NCBI RefSeq assembly: GCF_004138165.1 | Contig: NZ_RYFF01000011.1 | Location: 78,236-142,235, forward strand | Length of the DNA: 64,000 nt | DNA from: Candidatus Chloroploca sp. Khr17 | GTDB lineage: Bacteria > Chloroflexota > Chloroflexia > Chloroflexales > Chloroflexaceae | Direction: 5' to 3' | In this document: one piece after another, positions 28,492 through 36,593 of the stretch | Layout of the letters: every line of letters starts with the position of its first letter | How positions within the stretch are numbered: the stretch's first letter is position 1 | Translations under genes and position numbers: made by a program | The notes under the pieces: model-generated | Databases searched by the model: none | The model's input: the letters and a program-made list of their open reading frames with translations, nothing else | Told to the model about the DNA's origin: nothing

Positions 28492-29559
28492 ATGATCAAT
28501 CTCCCCACTATGCCTGGCATAACAACGCAGCAGGTCACCACCAGTCGGCTGCTCCAACACGTCCGCCTGAGCGGCCCTGAGTCCGGCGAGCCGGTGATCT
28601 TCATTCATGGCAATGTGTCCTCCGGCACATTCTGGGAAGAGACAATGCTGGCCTTGCCCGAGGGTTTTCGCGGGATCGCCCCCGATTTGCGAGGGTACGG
28701 CGAGAGCGAATTCAAGCCCGTCGACGCGACCCGTGGCCTCGGTGATTTTGCTGATGATGTCCTGGCCCTTGCTGATGCGCTGGGGTATGATCGCTTCCAT
28801 GTTGTTGGTCATTCGATGGGTGGCTCGGTCGTCTTCCAGTTGTTGGCGACGGCACCTGAACGCCTGCAGACGATCACGCTCGCCGCGCCTGGCTCACCCT
28901 ATGGGTTTGGGGGCACCAAGGATCTCGATGGAACACCATGCTGGCCTGATTTTGCCGGCTCGGGGGGTGGTCTGGTGAGCCCTGAATTTGCTGGCCTCCT
29001 GGCAGCGCAAAACCGTGGCATTGACAATCCCCGCGCCTCGCCCCGCCTGGTGCTGAATAGTTTCTATTGGAAGGTGCCGTTCCGCCCTGCCCGCGAAGAG
29101 GTGCTGCTGTCGAGCATGTTCACGATTCGCGTGAAGGAAGATCACTATCCCGGCGATATGGTCAAATCAGCCAATTGGCCCGGGGTCGGGCCAGGTGTCA
29201 TCGGCCCGAATAATGCGTTGTCACCCAAGTATGTGGGCGATATGGTCGAACGCATTCTCGCCGCTGACCAGAAACCGCCGATCCTCTGGATTCACGGGGC
29301 CGACGATCAGATCGTCAGCGATATGAGCTTCTTTGATCTCGGGACGCTCGGCAAGATCCAGGCTGTGCCTGACTGGCCCGGCGAAGAGGCCTTTCCGCCC
29401 CAACCAATGAAGGGGCAGACACGCCATGTCTTGCAACGTTATATCGAAGCCGGTGGCTATTTCCACGAGATCGAATTGGCCGATTGCGGGCATAGCCCCT
29501 ACCTCGAAAAGCCCAAGGCGTTTAATAGCGCATTCCACACGCTCTTGCACAAGAAGTGA
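28492..29559 (+). CDS. Alpha/beta hydrolase
   Basis: 355 residues. The oxyanion region is IHGNVSSG, the nucleophile elbow GHSMGG (Ser near 112) and the likely acid and base IHGADDQIV and ADCGHSPYL (His near 325). A long cap domain lies between. GGAAAGG precedes the ATG at 28492. It follows the acyl-CoA ligase by 127 bases and may act in the same lipid or aromatic pathway; substrate unknown. Confidence 0.88.
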   Translation: MINLPTMPGITTQQVTTSRLLQHVRLSGPESGEPVIFIHGNVSSGTFWEETMLALPEGFRGIAPDLRGYGESEFKPVDATRGLGDFADDVLALADALGYDRFHVVGHSMGGSVVFQLLATAPERLQTITLAAPGSPYGFGGTKDLDGTPCWPDFAGSGGGLVSPEFAGLLAAQNRGIDNPRASPRLVLNSFYWKVPFRPAREEVLLSSMFTIRVKEDHYPGDMVKSANWPGVGPGVIGPNNALSPKYVGDMVERILAADQKPPILWIHGADDQIVSDMSFFDLGTLGKIQAVPDWPGEEAFPPQPMKGQTRHVLQRYIEAGGYFHEIELADCGHSPYLEKPKAFNSAFHTLLHKK

Positions 29560-29588
29560 TCTGTTTGCTTGCCTCTGTCGTCCCAACA

Positions 29589-29703
29589 GGTAACTGTTCA
29601 CCCTCCTCCTGGGAGCGCGGGCGGCCCGCCCGCAAGCGCACGCAGACCGGCGGGCCGCCCGCGCTCCCAGCGGCAAAGCTCACCCCAGATGTGAACAGTT
29701 ACC
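29589..29703. repeat. Nested inverted repeat, 115 bp
   Basis: Outer 13-base arms (GGTAACTGTTCAC at 29589-29601 and its complement at 29691-29703) enclose a second perfect pair of 22-base GC-rich arms at 29609-29630 and 29649-29670. It lies between the convergent hydrolase and phnM genes and probably ends both transcripts, but the two-tier build suggests a mobile repeat. Confidence 0.75.
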
Positions 29704-29767
29704 TCAACAGCCAGCATTGCTGTCTGGTGGGACGGCAGAGGCAAGCTGAAGTTTAGGACTGACGCCC

Positions 29768-30946
29768 TCACCCCCGGCTTGCTCGCTCCCACATCACGTT
29801 ATCCCAGTAAATCGGCGTGCCATTGCGGATCGTCCCGCGCATGCGCGGCAAGCGACCATCTTCGACCAGGCAAAGATCGGCACGCAGGCCGGGGGCAATG
29901 CGTCCGTGTTCGGCCATGTTGAGGGCGGCAGCAGGCCCGGCGGTCACCATGCCAATGCTTGTGGGGAGATCGGTGATGCCCTCGCGGGCAAGACCAAAGG
30001 CCGCATGGAGGAGCGTGCCGGGGTGATAGTCGGTCGCCAGACAGTCCACAAGACCCGCTGCGACGGCTTCACGGGCACTCAGATTTCCCGAGTGGGAGAC
30101 GCCACGCAGCGCATTGGGGCCGCCCATCACGATCGACATGCCACGGAGGCGGGCCTCCTGGGCCGCCTCGAGCGTCACGGGAAACTCGGCGATGGTCGCC
30201 CCGAGGGTGGCGACGAGGTCAACTTTCGCCGACGTATCGTCGTCGTGCGAGGCAATGGGCAGGCCCATTTCTGTGGCCAGCACCGCAATGTCACGCGCCA
30301 GCGCCCAGCGTTCTTCCAGGCTTCCCGCCTGCGCAAGACGTTGGTCTAATTCCTCTTCGACATGATCACGCGGAATGCGCCGCCATCGCGACATCGAGGT
30401 GACATAGCGCTCGATGTTACGGTACTGCCCCTGCCCCGGCGTATGATCCATCAGCGAGAGCAATTCGATCTGTCCGGTCTCAAGCAGATCGCCAAGCATC
30501 GGCGAAACAACTGGCGTTGAGACTTCAAAACGCGCATGCACCCGTAGATCGATCAACAATTGTGATCGCAACTGGTGAATATGCTCGGTCATCAGGCGCA
30601 CGGTATCGAGGCGGCGGGTATTATCGTGGCTATCATGATCCCAGAATGAGAGCGCCGCATAGGCGGTGGTAATGCCTGTCGCAGCAAGGCGCTTGTCCAG
30701 TTCAAAGATTGCCATATCAATCGGAAAATCGGCCCCGAGGCGCGGTTCGATCTCGCGTTCGAGCATGTCGCCGTGGAGGTCGATCATGCCAGGGATGAGC
30801 GTCAGCCCGCGCCCCTCAATAAGTGGCATAGCACCAACAATGGCGTCACCTTCATCAAACGCCGCGATGTGCTCGCCCTCAATGCGAAGCCAGCCACGCT
30901 CAATGACCATCGTAGGGAGGACGATACGAACATTTGCGATCAACAT
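29768..30946 (-). CDS. phnM: Alpha-D-ribose 1-methylphosphonate 5-triphosphate diphosphatase
   Basis: 392 residues of the amidohydrolase fold. The metal and substrate motifs look intact: DLHGDMLEREIEPR (about 58), HARFE, SLMDHTPGQGQY, ASHDDDT, GGPNALRGVSHSGNLSA and DYHPG. In the C-P lyase pathway it removes pyrophosphate from the ribose triphosphate intermediate before PhnJ acts. Last gene of the phn operon. AGGAG lies upstream of the ATG; 129 bases without a gene separate it from phnL. Confidence 0.95.
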   Translation of the reverse strand: MLIANVRIVLPTMVIERGWLRIEGEHIAAFDEGDAIVGAMPLIEGRGLTLIPGMIDLHGDMLEREIEPRLGADFPIDMAIFELDKRLAATGITTAYAALSFWDHDSHDNTRRLDTVRLMTEHIHQLRSQLLIDLRVHARFEVSTPVVSPMLGDLLETGQIELLSLMDHTPGQGQYRNIERYVTSMSRWRRIPRDHVEEELDQRLAQAGSLEERWALARDIAVLATEMGLPIASHDDDTSAKVDLVATLGATIAEFPVTLEAAQEARLRGMSIVMGGPNALRGVSHSGNLSAREAVAAGLVDCLATDYHPGTLLHAAFGLAREGITDLPTSIGMVTAGPAAALNMAEHGRIAPGLRADLCLVEDGRLPRMRGTIRNGTPIYWDNVMWERASRG

Positions 30947-31075
30947 AGATAGATTGCTCCTCTAGACCCAATACTTTCAAAGAAGACCTCACAGGTCTGC
31001 TCGTCCGCATTGGGACGCCATCATCAAGACCTGTGAGATCTCTAATTGGCACGAGACCAATTCAAACTGGATCGA

Positions 31076-31750
31076 TCATGCGACATGAAATTCTGCATCA
31101 ATCAATCCTGCGATATCTTCGGGGTGATGAAAGACACCGATCATCGCAACGCCGGCTGCCTTGAGCACGCTGATCCGCGAGCAGAGTGCAGCGCGGGCGT
31201 CGGGATCAAGGGCTGCCGTTGGCTCGTCGAGTAGCAGCAGGCGCCGCGGGGCGATCATCGCACGCGCCAGGTTGATCTTCTGTTGCTCACCCCCCGAGAA
31301 AGTGCTCGGATAGGCCTGCCAGATCGCGGCCTTGAGCCCAAGCGACCCAAGCCAATCAGCCGCTGCCTCACGCGCTTCGGCGAGGCTGTGCCCGGCCACA
31401 AGCAATGGCTCAGCGACAAGGTCAAGCGCCGTCACCCGTGGACGTGGGCGCAGGAACTGGGTGACATGGCCGATTTCGGTTCGACGCAAGAGGGCAATGT
31501 CGACATCAGCGGCCGAGGCGAGATCAATCATTCCGTCAGTCGTGGCATAAATCGCCCGCCCGCGATCAGGGAGATAGGTGCGGTAGAGGCAACGCAAAAG
31601 TGACGATTTGCCTGCCCCATTTGGGCCACGGATCAGCAACAGACTGCCCGCTTCAAGCGCAAAGCTAACGCCTTGAAAGGCTGGAATAGTGCGGCCCAGG
31701 GCGTGAATGACAAAGTTCTTGCTCAGATCTTCGACGTGAAGAAGCGGCAT
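31076..31750 (-). CDS. phnL: C-P lyase ATP-binding protein PhnL
   Basis: 224 residues with Walker A GPNGAGKSS, signature FSGGEQQKINLARAMI and Walker B LLLLDEPTAALD. PhnL shares the ABC fold but has no permease partner; it is part of the PhnGHIJKL core assembly, where PhnK and PhnL bind PhnJ. The spacing to phnK is 89 bases. Confidence 0.95.
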   Translation of the reverse strand: MPLLHVEDLSKNFVIHALGRTIPAFQGVSFALEAGSLLLIRGPNGAGKSSLLRCLYRTYLPDRGRAIYATTDGMIDLASAADVDIALLRRTEIGHVTQFLRPRPRVTALDLVAEPLLVAGHSLAEAREAAADWLGSLGLKAAIWQAYPSTFSGGEQQKINLARAMIAPRRLLLLDEPTAALDPDARAALCSRISVLKAAGVAMIGVFHHPEDIAGLIDAEFHVA

Positions 31751-31839
31751 ACGTTCAGCCTCCGGCTGGGAGTGTGAGACCTACGGCCTCTATGAAAAAG
31801 GTTGCGTGCAGCATGGGCGTGTAGGACGACAGCCCTCCA

Positions 31840-32676
31840 TCAGAGACGGGCCGAGACGAGTTGCTGGGTGTAGGGATGTTGAGGATCATCAAGAATCTGA
31901 TCGGTCAGGCCGCCTTCGACAACTGCACCATGGCGCATGACGAGTACCCGGTCGGCCAGGGTGCGAATGACCCCCAGGTCGTGCGAGACGATGAGTGTGG
32001 TGATCTGGCGCTCACGCCGCAGGCGCAGCAGAGTGTCAAGGACGAGGGCTTGAATCGAGACATCAAGGCCGGTTGTTGGCTCGTCAAGCAGCAGCAAGGC
32101 CGGTCGCAGCGCAATGGCTTTGGCGAGTTGCACCCGTTGTTGCATCCCGCCCGAAAGCATCGCTGGCGGGTCGTCAATGCGATCAGCCGGAAATTCGGAA
32201 CTTGCCAACGCTTCGCTTGCCGCCCGCCGCAGCGTCGCAAAACGACGCTCGCCCGCCATGATGAGCCGTTCGGCCACATTGCCGCCACTAGTCGCCTGCA
32301 TCCGCAGGCCCATATGCGGCTGCTGGTAGACAATGCCAATCTGCTGGATGCGGAGTTGCCGCTGATGAAAACGATCGAGCGCAAAGAGGTTCTGCCCCGT
32401 AAACCCTGGCACGGCCAAATGGTAGGTGCCTGTGTCGGTTGCCTCTTCTAGGTTGAGCAGCCGGAGGACGGTCGATTTGCCCGAGCCTGATTCACCCACA
32501 ATGCCCACTGTTTCACCAGGGTAGAGCTCGAGGTTCACGCCCTGCACCGCAACAATGCGCCCATAGCGCTTGCTCAGGCCGCGTAGTTCCAGCAGGGGTG
32601 CCTGTCGAACCAAACGCGGCGGCAGCAACCGACGCTGGTGTGGCTGCGGCTGAGGCGTCACAGGCTCGCCGTTCAT
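31840..32676 (-). CDS. phnK: C-P lyase ATP-binding protein PhnK
   Basis: 278 residues. Walker A GESGSGKST, signature LSGGMQQRVQLAKAIAL and Walker B LLLLDEPTTGLD are clear, with the PhnK-typical LLNLEEATDTGTYHL region. An N-terminal extension of about 30 residues is Pro/Gln/Arg rich. Two starts are possible: ATG at 32676, used here, or a GTG at 32694 overlapping the phnJ stop. Confidence 0.94.
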   Translation of the reverse strand: MNGEPVTPQPQPHQRRLLPPRLVRQAPLLELRGLSKRYGRIVAVQGVNLELYPGETVGIVGESGSGKSTVLRLLNLEEATDTGTYHLAVPGFTGQNLFALDRFHQRQLRIQQIGIVYQQPHMGLRMQATSGGNVAERLIMAGERRFATLRRAASEALASSEFPADRIDDPPAMLSGGMQQRVQLAKAIALRPALLLLDEPTTGLDVSIQALVLDTLLRLRRERQITTLIVSHDLGVIRTLADRVLVMRHGAVVEGGLTDQILDDPQHPYTQQLVSARL

Positions 32677-32683
32677 ACCTAGC

Positions 32684-33622
32684 TTACTCTTCACGGATCA
32701 CCCCTGGCTGATAAAAATGGCCCTCATCATCAAAATAGGTTGCGCCAAGAGTGGCTGCGTCGCCGCGTGCGCGACGTAGCAATTTGGCGGCATAACCAGT
32801 GTCGGAAAGGCGGAACTGTGAACCACCTTCAGCAACTGGCAGTTCATCCATAAATTTGTTGCGTGCTCCGGTAAGCATGCAGATCCGTCCAGCCATGTTC
32901 TCGACCTGAAAAAAGACATCTTCAAATTCAATCGGGCGCACGTCGGTATACGGTGGCACCGCATAGAGCCGCTTTTCACGCCCTGCCGAGAGCAGCGTGA
33001 GATGGGCGGCCTGGTGCAACGCGGGCGTGTCCCAGCGGGGAATGGGGCTGGGACTCATCAAGTAACGCCCGTGGACAAGCACGGGATAGCTGGCACCCTG
33101 CATAAACCGTCCGAAGCGCACCAGTTGTTCATAGAGCGTCAGCCACATCTGGGCATAGTCGGCATCGGCGTGCATCTCACGGGCACGTGAACTATCGGGT
33201 TGCACCTGGCGCAGAGGTTCTGGATCGGGCACCTGCAAGACGAGCACCTGCCCCTCGCGCAAACGTTCCTCGGGCACGCGATGGCGACTCTGGATCACTG
33301 TGGCGTCAAGGGTATCGGTGGTGGTAGCGACACCCGTCATACGGGCAATGAAACGACGCAGGTTAGCCGCGTTGACCGAGTCGTCGGCACCCTGGTCGAT
33401 CACCTTGAGCGTATCAACCGGGCTCACGATGCTCAGCGTCACCTGGAGGCCACCGGTGCCCCACCCACGGGCAATCGGCAGCTCACGGCTGGCATAGGGC
33501 ACCTGGAAACCAGGAATGGCAATTGCTTTGAGCATGCGCCGCCGCAATTCACGTTTTGCGAACGCATCCAGGAAACCGTAGCTGAAATCCTGGCGGGGAT
33601 GGGCAAGCGAGGCAAGACTCAT
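32684..33622 (-). CDS. phnJ: PhnJ homologue lacking the iron-sulfur cluster cysteines
   Basis: 312 residues (E. coli PhnJ is about 281). The body is clearly PhnJ: AIPGFQVP with the glycine that carries the radical in E. coli, GWGTGGLQVTLSIV, VIDQGADDSVNA, RHRVPEERL and MSPSPIPRWD. In E. coli the C-terminal region holds four essential cysteines, three for the [4Fe-4S] cluster and one thiyl site. Here the aligned segment reads ICMLTGARNKFMDE and FRLSDTGYA: only the first Cys is left, and the others are Thr, Leu and Ala, while the SDT landmark is kept. It is the only cysteine in the protein. The codons were read directly and show no frameshift. It should not bind the usual cluster; either the chemistry differs or the protein is structural. 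Confidence 0.92.
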   Translation of the reverse strand: MSLASLAHPRQDFSYGFLDAFAKRELRRRMLKAIAIPGFQVPYASRELPIARGWGTGGLQVTLSIVSPVDTLKVIDQGADDSVNAANLRRFIARMTGVATTTDTLDATVIQSRHRVPEERLREGQVLVLQVPDPEPLRQVQPDSSRAREMHADADYAQMWLTLYEQLVRFGRFMQGASYPVLVHGRYLMSPSPIPRWDTPALHQAAHLTLLSAGREKRLYAVPPYTDVRPIEFEDVFFQVENMAGRICMLTGARNKFMDELPVAEGGSQFRLSDTGYAAKLLRRARGDAATLGATYFDDEGHFYQPGVIREE

Positions 33623-34728
33623 TGCGCGTCTCCTGGCTCTGTGGGGGTATCGGCGGCCGTTGCGCGGGCGTCACGGAGGGCATCGAGGCCACTTTGAAAC
33701 GTGACATAGTGAGGAAGTTTGTAGTGGATGCAGAAACCGGACGCTTCGACGGGTTCAGTATGATAGAGCACAAACTCTTCGCTATGGGCCGGATGGGGTT
33801 GCGGGGCATCCATCTCGAGATCGAGCATCGCCCCGGCGATGCATTTGACCTCATTCCAACCCAGGGTTGCCGTGTAGCCGAGGCGCAATTCGGTGGCCTG
33901 CGTATCGACGACCTCGCACTGACTGACCCGCACCCGCCCGATGCTAAAGGCTTCGCCGGTGACGGGATGGCGCAGGCGCACATCGGCATAGGCCAGACGC
34001 AACTCGTTGACAGTCGGGTGGGCAAGGCCATAGCCACGCATACTGGCATAGCCAAGGGCCAGCACGCCCCCCGTATCGGCGCGTGCCAGGGCTTGCAGAC
34101 GATGGGCACGCGGGGCCGGAAAATCGGCTGGCTCGCGGGTCAGATCAGGTAAGGAGGCCGGATCGGTAAGCGGAACTTCAGGCACCGCCGCAAGCAAACC
34201 CTCGCTACGCTGCCAGTCAGCAACCGCCAGCGGTGATGGATCGTACGAGGGAGGCACCTCGTCCACCGGGGCATCAGATGACACGGTAGCCGCAGGAGGA
34301 GCAGATGCACTGTGAGCCTGATTGTCCTGATCGAGCAGATCAAGCCGCAGCAAGCGATGGCTGTAATCAAGACTCGGCCCGAGGATCTGACCGCCCGGAA
34401 TATCCTTGAATGAGGCCGAAATGCGGCGCACCGTCAGCAACTCGGTCTGCGTCACCGGCTCGGCATAGGCAAGGCGGGGTTGGGTCGAACGGTAAGCCCG
34501 CAAGAGCAACACCGCCTCGTAGAGATCGCCGCCCGTCTGGGCGAGCGCAAGCGCGGCCAATTCAGGCGCATAGAGGGAACCTTCGCCCATCACGCGATCA
34601 ACAAGATAGGGCAGGCTCGCTTCGATCATCCGCACCGTCGCGAGGCTCAACGGAGCGTTGAGCAACTGATGCAACTGCTCGGATTGAAGGATCGCCGCCT
34701 CGCCACCGCGTGCTGCCACATAGGCCAT
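33619..34728 (-). CDS. phnI: C-P lyase core subunit PhnI
   Basis: 369 residues. Family landmarks are HPTVNELRLAYADVRLRHP, the GYTATLGWNEVKCIAGAMLD segment and the ending YHTEPVEASGF followed by LPHYVTFQS. With PhnG, PhnH and PhnL, PhnI attaches phosphonate to the ribose of ATP, displacing adenine. It overlaps phnJ by four bases and phnH by one (TGATG). A Pro/Ala-rich stretch of about 30 residues near 145-175 looks like a linker insertion. Confidence 0.94.
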   Translation of the reverse strand: MAYVAARGGEAAILQSEQLHQLLNAPLSLATVRMIEASLPYLVDRVMGEGSLYAPELAALALAQTGGDLYEAVLLLRAYRSTQPRLAYAEPVTQTELLTVRRISASFKDIPGGQILGPSLDYSHRLLRLDLLDQDNQAHSASAPPAATVSSDAPVDEVPPSYDPSPLAVADWQRSEGLLAAVPEVPLTDPASLPDLTREPADFPAPRAHRLQALARADTGGVLALGYASMRGYGLAHPTVNELRLAYADVRLRHPVTGEAFSIGRVRVSQCEVVDTQATELRLGYTATLGWNEVKCIAGAMLDLEMDAPQPHPAHSEEFVLYHTEPVEASGFCIHYKLPHYVTFQSGLDALRDARATAADTPTEPGDAQ

Positions 34729-35279
34729 CAGCCCACCTCCACCCTGGTCGTCCGTGGCAGGCCAATGACCTGATCGCCATCCACGAGATAGAGATCCCAG
34801 CCGAGCGGATAGGAAGCCACGGTAGCACGGGCACGCCAGAGTTCATCAGGCAAACGAGCAACCGTGATCGTCAGTGGTTGGGCAAGGCCAGGGCCACTGA
34901 GGTGCAGCGGTGTTCCTTGCGCAAACCCACACCCGAGCACCAGGGTTGCCCCACGATCCGGCTCGGCGTACGTGCCAAGCGGGGCCGTCACGAGCAGATC
35001 AAGCTCGGCGAGGGTGAGTTGAGGATAAAATTGGTAGGGTGCGTCGCCTGGCGGGAGTGAACGGCCGCCGGTTGCGGCGAGGGCAGGTGCGAGATCGTGA
35101 TGCGGCGTAAAAAAACCGGTTTCGAGATCAAGCAACGTCTCACCGATAGCAACAAAGGCGGCCAGGCCAGCAGCGGGGAGGCGCTGAGGGCGTCCAGGGT
35201 AACTGAACGCCCACATCAACGCCGTAAAAGTCGCGTGCTGACGCAATTCGGCGGGAGTCATGCGCGGCATAGACATCAA
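34728..35279 (-). CDS. phnH: C-P lyase core subunit PhnH
   Basis: 183 residues, normal for the family. The opening TFTALMWAFSYPGRPQRLP, the FFTPHHDL region and the TLVLGCGFAQGTPLHLSGPG segment are typical PhnH. It is a PLP-transferase-fold protein without PLP that forms part of the core complex. It overlaps phnG by four bases. Confidence 0.94.
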   Translation of the reverse strand: MMSMPRMTPAELRQHATFTALMWAFSYPGRPQRLPAAGLAAFVAIGETLLDLETGFFTPHHDLAPALAATGGRSLPPGDAPYQFYPQLTLAELDLLVTAPLGTYAEPDRGATLVLGCGFAQGTPLHLSGPGLAQPLTITVARLPDELWRARATVASYPLGWDLYLVDGDQVIGLPRTTRVEVG

Positions 35280-35695
35280 AACGTCTCCAGATCAACCCTC
35301 GTTTGCCCAACCGCGCGCATCAAGGCTTCATCGGTCTCCGCCAGATCAGCAGCCTGGGTGCGGGCAAAATCGGCGATAGCGGGGCCAGCGATCCCGGCGC
35401 GATGGGCGGCATCGATCAGCGCGAGGGCGAGCGCCTGCTCAAGATCGCGCCCCAGACAGGCTGCATACCCTTCAACCCCAGCGACACGGACATGAGCCTC
35501 GGCCAACAAAATCTCGCCCAGGTAAAACGTGCTCGCCTGGGCCGTTTCACGAAATGGCAACATCGCCAATCCTGTTCGGTTGCGCAACACCTCTACCGGC
35601 TCAAGGCGCGGCAGCAGATCCTCCGCAAAGCGCTTGACCGCATCCGCAGGGGCACGGGTCAAGATATCCAATAGCTCGTGTGCTTGCATCAGCAT
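35276..35695 (-). CDS. phnG: C-P lyase core subunit PhnG
   Basis: 139 residues. Matches PhnG across RTGLAMLPFRETAQASTFYL, GEILLAEAHVRV and GYAACLGRDLEQA. With PhnI it forms the nucleosidase/phosphonate-transferase core. It opens the phn part of the operon; 70 bases separate it from the TIM-barrel gene upstream. Confidence 0.93.
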   Translation of the reverse strand: MLMQAHELLDILTRAPADAVKRFAEDLLPRLEPVEVLRNRTGLAMLPFRETAQASTFYLGEILLAEAHVRVAGVEGYAACLGRDLEQALALALIDAAHRAGIAGPAIADFARTQAADLAETDEALMRAVGQTRVDLETF

Positions 35696-35765
35696 AGCCT
35701 ACTGCATTGAGATTAAGCCGACGTTAACGAAACGAAAAGATTAGGTAAAAGAAGCCCGGACAGGT

Positions 35766-36593
35766 TCAACACGCAAAACCGCACCTTGTCAGATAGGCCA
35801 TCCCACGGGGGATGTGCGCATGATCTTCGAGTTCAAGCAACAGACGTGGCTGATGCGCCAAGGTTTGCAGGGCGGTAAAAAAGGCATACCAGTTGATTGC
35901 GCCATCACCAGGGGCCCAATGACGGTCAAGGTGTCCATCGGTATCCTGAAGATGCACATGCGCAAGCAGATCGCCGGCTTCGCGCACCCACTGATCAGGC
36001 GTAGGGCCACCGATTTGCTGCATCATACGCACGTGGCCTACATCAATGCTGAGCCGTACGAGAGGGGTATCGAACGAACGCACGAGATCAAGGAGGGGGG
36101 CCACACTGCCATCAGCAATCGTCTCGATCACCAGCATGCAATCAAGTGCCTCGGCCTGGGGCAGCAGAGGCTCGATGACCGCCCGAGCCGCCTTGATTGT
36201 TCCCTCACGCCGAGCAAACGGGGTAAAGACGTGAGCCGGGGTGCCAAAGCAGAGAAAGGGGCTATGCAGCACCATATGGGTCGCGCCAACCGCCTCGGCA
36301 AACGCGAGGCCCTGGCGCAGGCGTTCGATGACCAGTTGACGCACCTTTGCATCGTAGGGGGCCAGATCGAGGCCAAGAAACGGCCCGTGGATGCCCAGGC
36401 GCCCGGTATAGCCACGAAGCATCTCGCGAGCATGGCGAGCGGCGGTGCGCCAATCACCATCAAGCACTTCGGGGGCAATCGGATCCTGGATTTCAAGATC
36501 ACGCGGCCCATCGAGCAACCAATCGCGATAGACTTCAAGGTCTTTGATCTCTAAGGCCGCCCCCATCAGCGGCACCGTTTGCTGGGTCATCAT
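35766..36593 (-). CDS. Sugar phosphate isomerase/epimerase-like TIM-barrel protein
   Basis: 275 residues of the xylose-isomerase-like AP endonuclease 2 fold. Putative metal ligands are in LVIETIADGS (Glu near 155), SIDVGHV (Asp/His near 185), HVHLQDTDG (His near 215) and LLLELEDH (Glu near 255). Such proteins isomerise or epimerise sugars or their phosphates. The start abuts the stop of the PLP gene (TAAATG), and phnG follows, so it probably acts on a ribose or ribose-phosphate product of the phn pathway; this is inference from context. Confidence 0.8.
   Translation of the reverse strand: MMTQQTVPLMGAALEIKDLEVYRDWLLDGPRDLEIQDPIAPEVLDGDWRTAARHAREMLRGYTGRLGIHGPFLGLDLAPYDAKVRQLVIERLRQGLAFAEAVGATHMVLHSPFLCFGTPAHVFTPFARREGTIKAARAVIEPLLPQAEALDCMLVIETIADGSVAPLLDLVRSFDTPLVRLSIDVGHVRMMQQIGGPTPDQWVREAGDLLAHVHLQDTDGHLDRHWAPGDGAINWYAFFTALQTLAHQPRLLLELEDHAHIPRGMAYLTRCGFAC

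Noticed and set aside
29598..29792. 64-codon leftward frame downstream of phnM
   Set aside because: It translates the GC-rich arms of the nested inverted repeat.
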